The notes under the pieces are model-generated. The model was not told where the DNA came from. It worked only from the letters and a program-made list of their open reading frames with translations, and did not search any database. Shown here piece after piece: positions 17,261 through 25,456 of a DNA stretch of 64,000 nucleotides. A program made the position numbers and the translations under genes. This DNA comes from Actinomadura pelletieri DSM 43383 (GTDB lineage: Bacteria > Actinomycetota > Actinomycetes > Streptosporangiales > Streptosporangiaceae). The DNA lies in NCBI RefSeq assembly GCF_003634705.1, contig NZ_RBWU01000004.1:558001-622000 (forward strand), in the 5' to 3' direction. Position 1 is the first letter of the stretch. Each line of letters begins with the position of its first letter.

Positions 17261-17952
17261 CGGTTACCCCCTCGCTGGTCGAAACGCCCCGAACCTGAAT
17301 CAGAATCCGGTTCGGTTTCGGGATGTGGGTCGGGTGGTGTGGTCTGTTCAGTGCGGAGGGCCCGTAGTCGTGCCAGGCCCCGGGAGATGTGCGACTTGAC
17401 GGTGCCCTCCGGCAGGCCCAGCACCACGGCGATCTCCGCGACGGGCAGGTCGGTGACGTGGCGGAGCACCACCGCGGCGCGCTGGGCGTGGGGGAGTTCG
17501 GCGAGCAGCCCGGCCAGTTCCCGGCCCGTCTCGTGGCGGGCGGCGGTGTCCTCCACGCCCTCACCCTGGTCCGGCGGGTCCGGGGCGTCCTCCAACGGGC
17601 CGCCGGGCGGTGGGCGCCGCGCCGCCGTCCGCAGGCTGTTGCGCCACACGTTCGTCAGGATCGTCAGCAGCCACGCCCTGGGCCGCAGCCCCGCGATCCG
17701 CTCCGGCCCGTACCCGCACAACGCCCGGTAGGCGCGCAGGAACGCCTCGGCGGACAGGTCCTCGGCCTCGGCCCACCGCCCGCACAGCCGCAGCGCCGTG
17801 GAGAACACCGCGCCCCGGTACGCCTCGTACAGGGCCTCGAACCCGATGTCCAGGTCACGCGCCAACGCCGCGGCGACCCGGGCGCCGGCGGGGTCGGTGC
17901 CCCGGTCGGCTCCGGGCGGGGCGTGGTCGAGAGCTTCGTCCGTAACCGTCAC
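17257..17952 (-). CDS. ECF-type RNA polymerase sigma factor
   Basis: 231-aa sigma-70 family ECF factor. Region 2 is at about 35-105 (FEALYEAYRGAVFSTALRL, then AEDLSAEAFLRAYRAL), and region 4 at about 145-200 (HAQRAAVVLRHVTDLPVAEI, GLPEGTVKSHISRGLARL). The C-terminus is an acidic, Ser/Asp/Gly-rich tail after region 4. GTG/ATG usage supports the start at 17952 in a poor ribosome context. No anti-sigma gene is adjacent; instead the alkyltransferase-Ada fusion follows with a 4-bp overlap. Confidence 0.93.
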   Translation of the reverse strand: MTVTDEALDHAPPGADRGTDPAGARVAAALARDLDIGFEALYEAYRGAVFSTALRLCGRWAEAEDLSAEAFLRAYRALCGYGPERIAGLRPRAWLLTILTNVWRNSLRTAARRPPPGGPLEDAPDPPDQGEGVEDTAARHETGRELAGLLAELPHAQRAAVVLRHVTDLPVAEIAVVLGLPEGTVKSHISRGLARLRALRTEQTTPPDPHPETEPDSDSGSGRFDQRGGNR

Positions 17953-18020
17953 ATCCGTTCAACACCGCCGCCACCGGCCGGGTTGCGGCCCCGGCACCCG
18001 GGCGGGCGGGTTCGGGCGGG

Positions 18021-18686
18021 TCAGCCGAGCCATCCGGGACGGATCATGCCCGTCTCGTAGGCCAACACCACCAGCTGCGCCCGGTCCCGCGCCCCGAGCT
18101 TGGCGAGGATCCGGCTGACGTGGGTCTTGGCGGTGGCGGGCGACAGCACCAGCCGCCCGGCGATCTCCTCGTTGGACAGGCCCGCCGCGACCAGCTCCAG
18201 CACCTCCCGCTCCCGGTCGGTGAGCACGTTCAGCTCCGCGGTCGGCGGCGGCGCCGTGATCCGCGACGCGAAGTCGGCGATGAGCCGCCGCGTCACCGTC
18301 GGCGCCAGCAGCGCGTCGCCGCGCGCCACCACCCGCACCCCGTGGATCAGTTCGGGCGGCTCGGTGTCCTTCACCAGGAACCCGCTGGCCCCCGCCTTGA
18401 TCGCCCCGTACACGTAGTCGTCCAGGTCGAACGTCGTCAAGATCACGACTCGGACGGCGCCGAGCCGCGGGTCGCCCATGATGCGGCGGGTGGCCTCCAG
18501 CCCGTCCAGCACGGGCATGCGGATGTCCATCAGCACCACGTCGGGCAGCAGTTCGGTCGCCTGCCGCACCGCCTGTTCCCCGTCTCCGGCCTCGGCGACG
18601 ATCTCGATGTCGTCCTCGCCCTCCAGGATCGACCGGAACCCCGCCCGCACCAACGTCTGGTCGTCGGCCAGCGACACTCGGATCAC
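18021..18686 (-). CDS. NarL/LuxR-family response regulator
   Basis: 221-aa response regulator. The receiver domain (1-120) has the acidic pair ADD at residues 7-9, phosphoacceptor Asp54 in VLMDIRMP and the LVKD lysine. The C-terminal LuxR HTH is LTDREREVLELVAAGLSNEE onward. The GTG start at 18686 overlaps the sensor kinase stop (GTGA), so the pair is coupled. Likely binds DNA as a dimer when phosphorylated by the kinase encoded just upstream; target genes unknown. Confidence 0.95.
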   Translation of the reverse strand: MIRVSLADDQTLVRAGFRSILEGEDDIEIVAEAGDGEQAVRQATELLPDVVLMDIRMPVLDGLEATRRIMGDPRLGAVRVVILTTFDLDDYVYGAIKAGASGFLVKDTEPPELIHGVRVVARGDALLAPTVTRRLIADFASRITAPPPTAELNVLTDREREVLELVAAGLSNEEIAGRLVLSPATAKTHVSRILAKLGARDRAQLVVLAYETGMIRPGWLG

Positions 18687-20170
18687 GCGTCTTCCTCCAT
18701 CGGCTCCCGCTCCTCGTCCAGACCGCCCAACGGCAGCCACGCCCATACCCGGAACCCGCCCGCCGGGCCCGGCCCCGCCGTCAGCCGCCCGCCGACGGAC
18801 GCGGCGCGCTCACGCATGCCGCGCAGCCCGTTCCCGTCCGTCCCACCGGTGAACCCGGCCCCCGCGGCGGTGGGCGCGTCGGGTCCGGGGCCGTCGTCGT
18901 CGACCTGCACGATCACCGCGTCCGGCCGCCGCCGCACCTCCACCGTCACCGTCGCGGCACCCGAATGCCGCACGGCGTTGGTCAGCGCCTCCTGCACGAT
19001 CCGGTATCCGGCGAGTCCCACCGGCGCGGGCACGTCCGCCAACGCCGCCGTTGCCGTGCCGGGCCCGGGGGCGCCCTCCGCCTCATTGTCGGGGGACGGT
19101 TCGGTGGGGGGTGCGGCGAGGTCTCCGGCGCGGCGCACGGTCAGGCCCGCCGCGGCGGTCTGCGCCAGCAGTTCGTCCACCCGCGCCAGCGACGGCTGCG
19201 GCGCGACCGGCCCCGCACCGTCCTGACCTGCACCGTCCTGACCGGCCCAAGCTTGACCGGCACCGTCCTGGCCGTCCCCGGCGGCGTCGTCGACCTGCCG
19301 CAGCACACCGAGCACCCCGCGCAGTTCCCGCAACGTGTCCTTGGACGCCGCCTTGATCGCCTCCAACGCCTCGTAGGCGCGGCCCGGATCGTCCCGGCGG
19401 TGCAGCGCCGCCCCCGCCTGCACGTTGATCAGCGAGATCTGGTGGGCCAGCACGTCGTGCAGCTCCCGCGCGATCCGCAGCCGCTCGGCGATCGCGCGGC
19501 GCCGTGCCTCCTCCTCCCGGCTCCGCTCGGCCTCCGCGGCGCGCCGCTCGGCCGCCTCGGCCTGCAGATGGCGGCTGCGCACGTACTGCCCGAGCGCCAC
19601 CGCCAGCAGCAGCGCCAGCGACAGCGTCGCCACGCTCCGGGCGTCCACGACCGCTTCCGGGTCGCCGCCGCCGTCACCGTCACCGCCCACCCATGCCGCC
19701 AGCAGGAACCCGGCGTTGGCGACGATCACCGCGCCGAGGGACACCGCCAGCCCGCACTCCACGGCCGCGGTGAACAACGCCACCCACAGCACCAGCGCGA
19801 TCGGCCCGTCCGGATACCCCAGCGGGTAGTACAGCGGCGGCGCCGCCACCCCCACCACCAGGACCGGCACCGGATACCGGCGCCGCACCGCCAGCGCCAG
19901 CGTCGCCACCACGATCACCGCGACCCCGCCCGGCCACAGCGCCCGATCCTCGGGCCGTTCGGCCTGTGCGCTCATCACCAGCGTGAACACGCACGCCACC
20001 ACCGCGAAAGCGGTGTCGGCGGCCTGGCCCCACCCCGGCGACCGCGCCGGACGCGCCGCCGCACGCACGGCCCGGAGCGCACGCGGAAGGACGCGCCGCT
20101 CCCGAGCCGGGGGACCCGGGGGAGCCGGTGGGGTCGGGGGAGTCACGGTCACGCGCCAACCGTAGTTCAC
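18683..20170 (-). CDS. NarL-type sensor histidine kinase (HisKA_3)
   Basis: 495-aa sensor kinase with about five to six TM helices at 50-205, a short coiled stretch of AAEAER type, the HisKA_3 dimerisation box ELHDVLAHQISLINVQAG with phospho-His near 238, and an HATPase_c domain (VQEALTNAVRHSG, then GNGLRGMRER). Between dimerisation and ATPase parts is a GQDGAGQ-type low-complexity repeat (about 300-325). ATG 20170 is used; a GTG 18 bp later is possible. No large extracytoplasmic sensor, so it probably senses a membrane or cell-wall signal. Divergent from a second two-component system. Confidence 0.93.
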   Translation of the reverse strand: MNYGWRVTVTPPTPPAPPGPPARERRVLPRALRAVRAAARPARSPGWGQAADTAFAVVACVFTLVMSAQAERPEDRALWPGGVAVIVVATLALAVRRRYPVPVLVVGVAAPPLYYPLGYPDGPIALVLWVALFTAAVECGLAVSLGAVIVANAGFLLAAWVGGDGDGGGDPEAVVDARSVATLSLALLLAVALGQYVRSRHLQAEAAERRAAEAERSREEEARRRAIAERLRIARELHDVLAHQISLINVQAGAALHRRDDPGRAYEALEAIKAASKDTLRELRGVLGVLRQVDDAAGDGQDGAGQAWAGQDGAGQDGAGPVAPQPSLARVDELLAQTAAAGLTVRRAGDLAAPPTEPSPDNEAEGAPGPGTATAALADVPAPVGLAGYRIVQEALTNAVRHSGAATVTVEVRRRPDAVIVQVDDDGPGPDAPTAAGAGFTGGTDGNGLRGMRERAASVGGRLTAGPGPAGGFRVWAWLPLGGLDEEREPMEEDA

Positions 20171-20267
20171 GCCCGTCCCATTCCGCGCCGCACCCGTCCA
20201 GGGTCGCGCCCGTCCCCGCGGCGCCCTTGACTTTCGTCAGTAACCTCGCAGTTCACCGGCTTGTAGC

Positions 20268-22220
20268 GTGGAGCGCGTGAAGGACCCGGCGACCACCGTC
20301 CACGACCTCGCCAACGCCTGCGCCCCTGACCCGATCGACGACCCGGCCCGTCCCGACGGCCGCGCCGAGGTGGGCCGATCCGCCGGGGCCGACGGCCCCG
20401 GCGCGCGTACCGCGCTGCCCGCCAGGCTGCGGGACGCGTCGCGCGCGATGCGCCGTGCCGTTCACCGGTCGACACGGTCCGCGCTGGTCAAGGACCTCGT
20501 GCTGTACGTGGTCGTGGCGTTCCCCGTCGCCGCCGGGCTCCTGCCGCCCACCGACCCCGCCCCGTCGAGCTGGGCGCCCCAGGCCGCCGGGCTCGTCGCC
20601 CTCGCCGCCGCCATCGCCGTGTGCCGCGCCTGGCCCACGGCCGCGCTGCTCACCGCCGTCTCGCTGACCGCCGTCCACGGCAACTTCCTGTTCGCCATGC
20701 CCGTCCTGTCCTACCTGACGGGACGGCGCACCCCCCGCGCGCAGCCGCCGCTGTGGACGTTCACCACCGTCCTGGTCGGCGGCGCCGCCCTGGCGACGAT
20801 CCGTGGCCTGGACGTCACCGCCTGGTTCCCCTTCACCATCTGGCTGGTGCTGCTCGGCGTCATGCCCTGGCTCGTGGGCCGCTACTGGCGCCAGTACCAG
20901 GAGCTCCTGCGCGCCGGCTGGGAACGCGCCGAACGCCTCGAACACGAACAGCGCATCACCGCCGAACGCGAACGGCTCCGCGAACGCGCCCGCATCGCCC
21001 AGGACATGCACGACTCCCTCGGCCACGAACTCGCCCTGATCGCCGTCCGCGCCGGAGCCCTCCAGGTCGCCCCCGGCCTCGACGCCCCCTACCGCGACGC
21101 CGCCGCGCAGCTCCGCGCGGGCGCCGCCGAGGCCACCGAACAGCTCCGGGAGATCATCGGAGTCCTCCGCGACGACACCACCCCGGCCGGTTCCACGGAC
21201 CCGGCCGCGCCGGTGCGGCCGTTCCGCGAAAGCATCCCCGACCTCGTCGAACGCGCCCACGCGTCCGGCGTCCCCGTCCGCCTGGTCACCGACCCCGATT
21301 CCCACGCCCCGCCCGCCGACCTGCCGCCGATGGTCGCGATCGCCGCCCACCGCGTCGTGCAGGAGGCCGTCACCAACGCCGCCAAACACGCCCCCGGCGC
21401 CGCCGTCACCGTGCACCTCACCCACCGCGAACACGACCCCGACGGCGATGGCCGTGGCCGTGGCGGTGGCCGTGGCGGTGGGGGGACGGTCGGAGGTGGG
21501 ACGGTCGTGGTCACGGTCACCAACGACCCGCCACCGGGCGGGCGGCCGCTGCTGCCGTCCGGCGGGCACGGCCTCACCGGCCTCACCGAACGGGTCCGCC
21601 TTCTCGGCGGCGCCCTGCACGCCGGTCCCACCCCCGCGGGCGGCTTCACGGTCACCGCCCACCTGCCCACCGTCCCGCCCACCACCGCCCCCACCAGCGG
21701 GACCTCGCCTGGGTCCGCGACTGTGCCCGCGAGTGGGCCCGCGACCGGACCGGCGGCGGGGGAGTGGGCGTCCGAATCGGCCCGCCACCTCGCCGACGAA
21801 CGCCGCCGCGTCCGCCGTGGCCTGATCACCGCCATCGCCGTCCCCACCGGACTCATGTCCGTCATCGGCGCCATCATGGTCGGCTACTACATCTACGTCA
21901 CCCTCAACTCCGTCCTGCCGCCCGCCGACTACGCCGCGCTGCGCCTCGGCACCGCCCAGGCCACCGTCCAGACCACCCTGCCGCCCATGCAGGCCATGGG
22001 CACCCGCGAACTCCGCGAGCGCGTCCCCGAACCCGCCGGCGCCGTCTGCCGCTACTACCGGCCCGACGCCAACCTCCTCGGCATCAACCACTACTACCGG
22101 CTGTGCTTCACCGACGGTCGACTGACCAGCAAGAATTCCTACGACACCGCACAACTCAACGCACGCCAACCCGTCCACGGCAGCACCGTGGACGACTCCG
22201 ACCGGAAGGACGACGAGTGA
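20268..22220 (+). CDS. Sensor histidine kinase (HisKA_3) with extra C-terminal TM and extracytoplasmic domain
   Basis: 650-aa kinase from GTG 20268. Residues 75-215 hold the N-terminal TM block; HisKA_3 follows with phospho-His248 in QDMHDSLGHELALIAVRAG; the HATPase_c domain includes VQEAVTNAAKHAPG and GGHGLTGLTERVRLLGG. Unusually, the ATPase domain is not the end. A Thr/Pro/Ser-rich linker (about 475-510) leads to a further TM helix at about 528-550 and a 100-aa tail containing VCRYYRPDANLLGI and YRLCFTDGRLTSKNSY. That tail should lie outside the cell and looks like a small BamE/SmpA-type fold (my inference). Coupled to the response regulator by GTGA. Confidence 0.9.
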   Translation: MERVKDPATTVHDLANACAPDPIDDPARPDGRAEVGRSAGADGPGARTALPARLRDASRAMRRAVHRSTRSALVKDLVLYVVVAFPVAAGLLPPTDPAPSSWAPQAAGLVALAAAIAVCRAWPTAALLTAVSLTAVHGNFLFAMPVLSYLTGRRTPRAQPPLWTFTTVLVGGAALATIRGLDVTAWFPFTIWLVLLGVMPWLVGRYWRQYQELLRAGWERAERLEHEQRITAERERLRERARIAQDMHDSLGHELALIAVRAGALQVAPGLDAPYRDAAAQLRAGAAEATEQLREIIGVLRDDTTPAGSTDPAAPVRPFRESIPDLVERAHASGVPVRLVTDPDSHAPPADLPPMVAIAAHRVVQEAVTNAAKHAPGAAVTVHLTHREHDPDGDGRGRGGGRGGGGTVGGGTVVVTVTNDPPPGGRPLLPSGGHGLTGLTERVRLLGGALHAGPTPAGGFTVTAHLPTVPPTTAPTSGTSPGSATVPASGPATGPAAGEWASESARHLADERRRVRRGLITAIAVPTGLMSVIGAIMVGYYIYVTLNSVLPPADYAALRLGTAQATVQTTLPPMQAMGTRELRERVPEPAGAVCRYYRPDANLLGINHYYRLCFTDGRLTSKNSYDTAQLNARQPVHGSTVDDSDRKDDE

Positions 22221-22891
22221 TCCGGGCACTGCTCGCCGACGACGAGACCATGATCCGCGCCGGAGTACGCGCGATCCTGGCCGCCGACCCCGGCATCGAC
22301 GTGGTCGCCGAGGCCGCCGACGGGCACGAGGCCATCGAGCTCACCCTCCGGCACCGCCCCCAGGTCGCCCTCCTCGACATCCGCATGCCCCGACTCGACG
22401 GCCTCGCCGCCGCCGCCGAACTACGCCGCGTCGCCCCCGCCACCGCCGTCATCATGCTCACCACGTTCGGGGAGGACGAGTACATCGCCCGCGCCCTGGC
22501 CGGCGGCGCCAGCGGCTTCCTCCTCAAGTCCGGCGACCCCCACGAACTCATCGCCGGAGTCCGCGCCGTCGCCGACGGCGCGGCCTACCTGTCCCCGAAG
22601 GTCGCCCACCGCGTCATCACCGAACTCGGCGGCGGCCACCTCACCGGCGTCGCCCGCGAACGCGCCCGCCGCCGCACCGCCGGCCTCACCCCCCGCGAAC
22701 GCGACGTCCTCGCACTGCTGGGCGCGGGCCTGTCCAACGCCGAGATCGCCGCGCGTCTCCACCTCGTCGAAGGAACCGTCAAGGCCTACGTCAGCGCGAT
22801 CCTCACCCGCCTGGACGTCCGCAACCGCGTCCAGGCCGCCGTCATCGCCTACGAGGCCGGACTCGTCGACGGGATCGACGAACCCACCTGA
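22217..22891 (+). CDS. NarL/LuxR-family response regulator
   Basis: 224-aa response regulator starting at GTG 22217, overlapping the kinase stop. Receiver domain with ADDE at 7-10, phosphoacceptor Asp54 (ALLDIRMPRL) and LLKSGDP; LuxR-type HTH LTPRERDVLALLGAGLSNAE with VKAYVSAILTRLDVRNR. It forms a pair with the unusual kinase upstream. The N-terminal sequence is close to the regulator at 18021-18686, suggesting the two systems are related paralogues. Confidence 0.95.
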   Translation: MIRALLADDETMIRAGVRAILAADPGIDVVAEAADGHEAIELTLRHRPQVALLDIRMPRLDGLAAAAELRRVAPATAVIMLTTFGEDEYIARALAGGASGFLLKSGDPHELIAGVRAVADGAAYLSPKVAHRVITELGGGHLTGVARERARRRTAGLTPRERDVLALLGAGLSNAEIAARLHLVEGTVKAYVSAILTRLDVRNRVQAAVIAYEAGLVDGIDEPT

Positions 22892-22964
22892 CCCCGCACG
22901 GACCCCGCACGGACCCCGCACGGACCCCGCACGGACCCCGCACGGACCCGGCACGGGCCCGTGC
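22891..22964 (+). repeat. 11-bp tandem repeat and palindrome between convergent genes
   Basis: About five to six copies of ACCCCGCACGG directly after the response regulator stop, ending in the 14-bp palindrome GCACGGGCCCGTGC (22951-22964). Any repeat unit can pair with the final GTGCGGG, so several alternative hairpins are possible. The position between converging genes fits a bidirectional transcription end. Confidence 0.75.
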
Positions 22965-22973
22965 GGGCGCGGA

Positions 22974-23729
22974 TCAGGAGAGCGGCTCCTGCCGGCGGGT
23001 CACGCCGCCCATCACGTCCGGCACCGTCACCTCCGACTGCCCCGCCACATCGGGCAACGCCAGATCGGGGATCGTCACCGACGCCCCCACCGAACCCCCG
23101 GCCGCGGCCGTGCCTGTGCTCGGCGGAACCTGGCCCATGCCCAACAGCGCCGCGCCCACCCCGACACCGCGGACCGCGTCCACCAACCGGCCCGCCACCA
23201 TCGCGGCCACCAGCACCACCACCGGAGCCACCACCACCCCGACCAGGAACCCCGCCGCCACATCATGCGGATAGTGCACGCCCACGAACACCCGCGAGAA
23301 CGCCATCAGCGCCGCCAGCGGCAACACCACCGGCGCCAACGCCCGCCACGCCACCACGATCACCGCCGCGGACGCCGCCGCGATCGTCGCGTGATTACTC
23401 GGAAACGACCAGTCGCCCGGCGCCGGACACGCCGCGATGTGCACCGCCCCCGACACCGCGCGACACGGCCGCTCCTCCTCCAGGAAAGTCTTGGACACCT
23501 CACTCACCAGATACGCCGCCACCACCGCGAACGGCGCCGCCAACGCCAACCCCATCGCCCGCGCGTCCCGCACCCGCGCCCGCCACCAACCCGCCACGAA
23601 CAACACGGCGAACAGCAACAACCCCGCGTCGGTCCCCACCTCCGCCGCCGAATGCACCCACGACGGCGTCCCCTCGGCGAACTCCGTGATGTCCCGGTAC
23701 AGATCCGCGCTGAAATCCGGCGCTTCCAT
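22974..23729 (-). CDS. PAP2-superfamily membrane phosphatase
   Basis: 251-aa membrane phosphatase of the phosphatidic acid phosphatase type 2 family. The three catalytic motifs are present: KTFLEEERPCR (KxxxxxxRP), WSFPSNHA (PSGH-like, here PSNH) and SRVFVGVHYPHDV. Five to six TM helices surround them, so the active site faces the outside. The C-terminal 60 residues are a Gly/Ala/Val-rich tail with IPDLALPDV and VPDV repeats. ATG 23729 is chosen over GTG 23741 because AGGGAG lies seven bases before the ATG. Likely acts on undecaprenyl pyrophosphate or lipid phosphates. Confidence 0.9.
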   Translation of the reverse strand: MEAPDFSADLYRDITEFAEGTPSWVHSAAEVGTDAGLLLFAVLFVAGWWRARVRDARAMGLALAAPFAVVAAYLVSEVSKTFLEEERPCRAVSGAVHIAACPAPGDWSFPSNHATIAAASAAVIVVAWRALAPVVLPLAALMAFSRVFVGVHYPHDVAAGFLVGVVVAPVVVLVAAMVAGRLVDAVRGVGVGAALLGMGQVPPSTGTAAAGGSVGASVTIPDLALPDVAGQSEVTVPDVMGGVTRRQEPLS

Positions 23730-23843
23730 GCTCTCCCTCACGAATTCAAGCGGCCCCCGCCCGACATCCGTGAGACACCGCGAAGACCGCTGAAGTTCAC
23801 CCTAGGGCCACCCGCACGTCACGTCCGCCCGCCCCGCCGATCA

Positions 23844-24530
23844 CTACTCCGACGCCGACGCCACCCGTTCGGCGGCCTTCCCCGCCCCCTCACCCTCCGA
23901 ACCGCCCTCCGGGTTCCCAACCGGACGCGACACCCCACGACGGCGCCGCCGCAGGAACCGCGCACCCTCCACGACCACCGTCACCGACAACGCCAACCCG
24001 ATCCCGACCGCCACGCCCTTCAACGGATCGTCCTCGAACGCCCTCCCACCCACATACCCCAACAACCCCCCGTACACCGCCCACGACACCGCCGCCACCG
24101 CCGCGAACATCGAGAACGACCGCAACCGGAACCCCACCGCGCCCATCGTCAACGTCACCGCCGTCCGCCCACCCGGCACATACCGCGCCACCACCAGGAT
24201 CAACCCGCCCCGCTCCGCCATCTGCCCCTCCGCCCACGCGAACGCCGCCGCCCGCCGCGACCCCGGACTCAACCCCCGCGCCACCCGCCCCCGCGACCCA
24301 CGCCCGATCAGATACGACACATGATCACCGGTGAACGCCCCCACCGCCGCCAACACCACCACCAACACCAACTCCGGCTGCCCCGACGCCGCGTACACAC
24401 CCCCCGTGATCACCATGCTCTCGCTCGGCACCACCGGAAAGAACCCGTCCAACGCCGCCACCACGAACAGCGCCAGATAGAACCACGGCGACGTCACCGC
24501 CGTGTCCAACAAACCCATCACCTCGTCCAT
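23844..24530 (-). CDS. DedA-family membrane protein
   Basis: 228-aa DedA (SNARE-associated/VTT domain) protein. Features are ALDGFFPVVPSESMVI near residue 27, the GDHVSYLIGRGSRGR segment and the conserved RYVPGGRTAVTLTMGA arginine motif near 115-130, with four to five TM helices. C-terminal 40 residues are charged and cytoplasmic. DedA proteins act as lipid-carrier flippases; some move undecaprenyl phosphate, which makes the adjacent PAP2 phosphatase (same strand, about 115 bp downstream) a meaningful neighbour. Confidence 0.92.
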   Translation of the reverse strand: MDEVMGLLDTAVTSPWFYLALFVVAALDGFFPVVPSESMVITGGVYAASGQPELVLVVVLAAVGAFTGDHVSYLIGRGSRGRVARGLSPGSRRAAAFAWAEGQMAERGGLILVVARYVPGGRTAVTLTMGAVGFRLRSFSMFAAVAAVSWAVYGGLLGYVGGRAFEDDPLKGVAVGIGLALSVTVVVEGARFLRRRRRGVSRPVGNPEGGSEGEGAGKAAERVASASE

Positions 24531-24722
24531 GCACCGAGGCTAAGGAACGACCACCCACCAGCGAATCCGCCGGAAGGACAGCACCACCCCCTAACTTCCG
24601 ACAGGTTCCCTCCCCACCCCCGCCCTCCACACGGGGGAGCGACCCGTCACCCCCACGGCACCCGGGCCGCCCACCCCACGCCTCAACATCTACTCAACGT
24701 CTACTCCACAACCCTCGAACGC

Positions 24723-25073
24723 TCACCGGGCGACGAGCGGCGACGCGGACGCGATGAGCCCCGCCACACTCGCACGAGCCTTCGTCAGATCGGCTATACG
24801 GGCCTCCAGATCGGCCAGGTGATCGGTCAGATGACCCCGCACGCACGGCTGCAGCTCATCACCCTCAAAGCAGGGCATCAGCTCACGGATCGTCCGCGTC
24901 GGAAAACCCGCGGCCAACAAACGACGGATACGAGCGACGGCGACCGGAGCATCCGACGCGTAGACACGATGACCACCCTCCGTGCGCTCAGACGCAAGCA
25001 ACCCCTGCGACTCGTAATAACGCAGCAGCCGAACGGCCACGCCCGTCTCCCGAGACAACTCACCGATCTTCAT
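24723..25073 (-). CDS. MerR-family transcriptional regulator
   Basis: 116-aa MerR regulator. The winged HTH is MKIGELSRETGVAVRLLRYY, and the dimerisation helix is LADLEARIADLTKARASVAG. A single cysteine pair is seen (PCFEGDELQPC near 75-86), which could be a ligand or redox site. ATG 25073 (MKIGEL) is the usual family start; an in-frame GTG at 25112 would add 13 residues without a ribosome site. Divergent from the monooxygenase gene, with a MerR-type operator between them. Confidence 0.9.
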   Translation of the reverse strand: MKIGELSRETGVAVRLLRYYESQGLLASERTEGGHRVYASDAPVAVARIRRLLAAGFPTRTIRELMPCFEGDELQPCVRGHLTDHLADLEARIADLTKARASVAGLIASASPLVAR

Positions 25074-25099
25074 GTGAGCCACGACACCGGGCAAAGCAG

Positions 25100-25131
25100 T
25101 TGAAGCTGACACCTATGTCACGTCCTAACCT
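25100..25131 (+). promoter_or_regulatory. MerR-type promoter with long spacer and dyad operator
   Basis: TTGAAG (25100-25105) and TAACCT (25126-25131) are separated by 20 bp, the over-long spacing typical of MerR-activated promoters. The spacer holds the dyad TGACA-CCTA-TGTCA (25107-25120). Transcription would begin about 25138-25139, exactly at the ATG of the monooxygenase gene, implying a leaderless mRNA. Confidence 0.6.
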
Positions 25132-25138
25132 CAGCCAC

Positions 25139-25456
25139 ATGACCACTACGGCAGTACAAGCACCGGTATCGCTCTACGGATTCCTCACCCCCAAGCCCGG
25201 CCACACAGACGACCTACGCACGCTGCTCCTCGACCTCGTCGAACCCTCCCGCACCCACGAAGGCAACCTGGAATACCACCTGCACGAACAAGAAGACGGA
25301 CGCTTCTTCCTGTACGAGGTGTGGCGTTCCCAGGAGGCCCTGAACCGCCACCACGCCACGGAGGTGGTGAAGGCATTCCTCAAGGCCCTGCCCGACCACG
25401 TCGACGGCCAGCCGGAGGCCTACTCCGGGACGATGAAGAGCCCCTACCCCAAGTGA
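25139..25456 (+). CDS. Antibiotic biosynthesis monooxygenase (ABM) domain protein
   Basis: 105-aa dimeric alpha/beta ferredoxin-like protein of the ABM family (cofactor-free quinol or polyketide oxygenases, and stress-linked homologues). Typical text: FLTPKPGHTDDLRTLL, THEGNLEYHLHEQEDGRFFLYE, and RHHATEVVKAFLKAL. No ribosome site precedes ATG 25139, in line with a leaderless transcript from the MerR-type promoter. Probably induced by the divergent MerR regulator in response to a redox-active or quinone-like compound. Confidence 0.87.
   Translation: MTTTAVQAPVSLYGFLTPKPGHTDDLRTLLLDLVEPSRTHEGNLEYHLHEQEDGRFFLYEVWRSQEALNRHHATEVVKAFLKALPDHVDGQPEAYSGTMKSPYPK

Noticed and set aside
22891-22964. CRISPR array
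   Set aside because: Units are contiguous and only 11 bp, with no spacers and no cas genes nearby.
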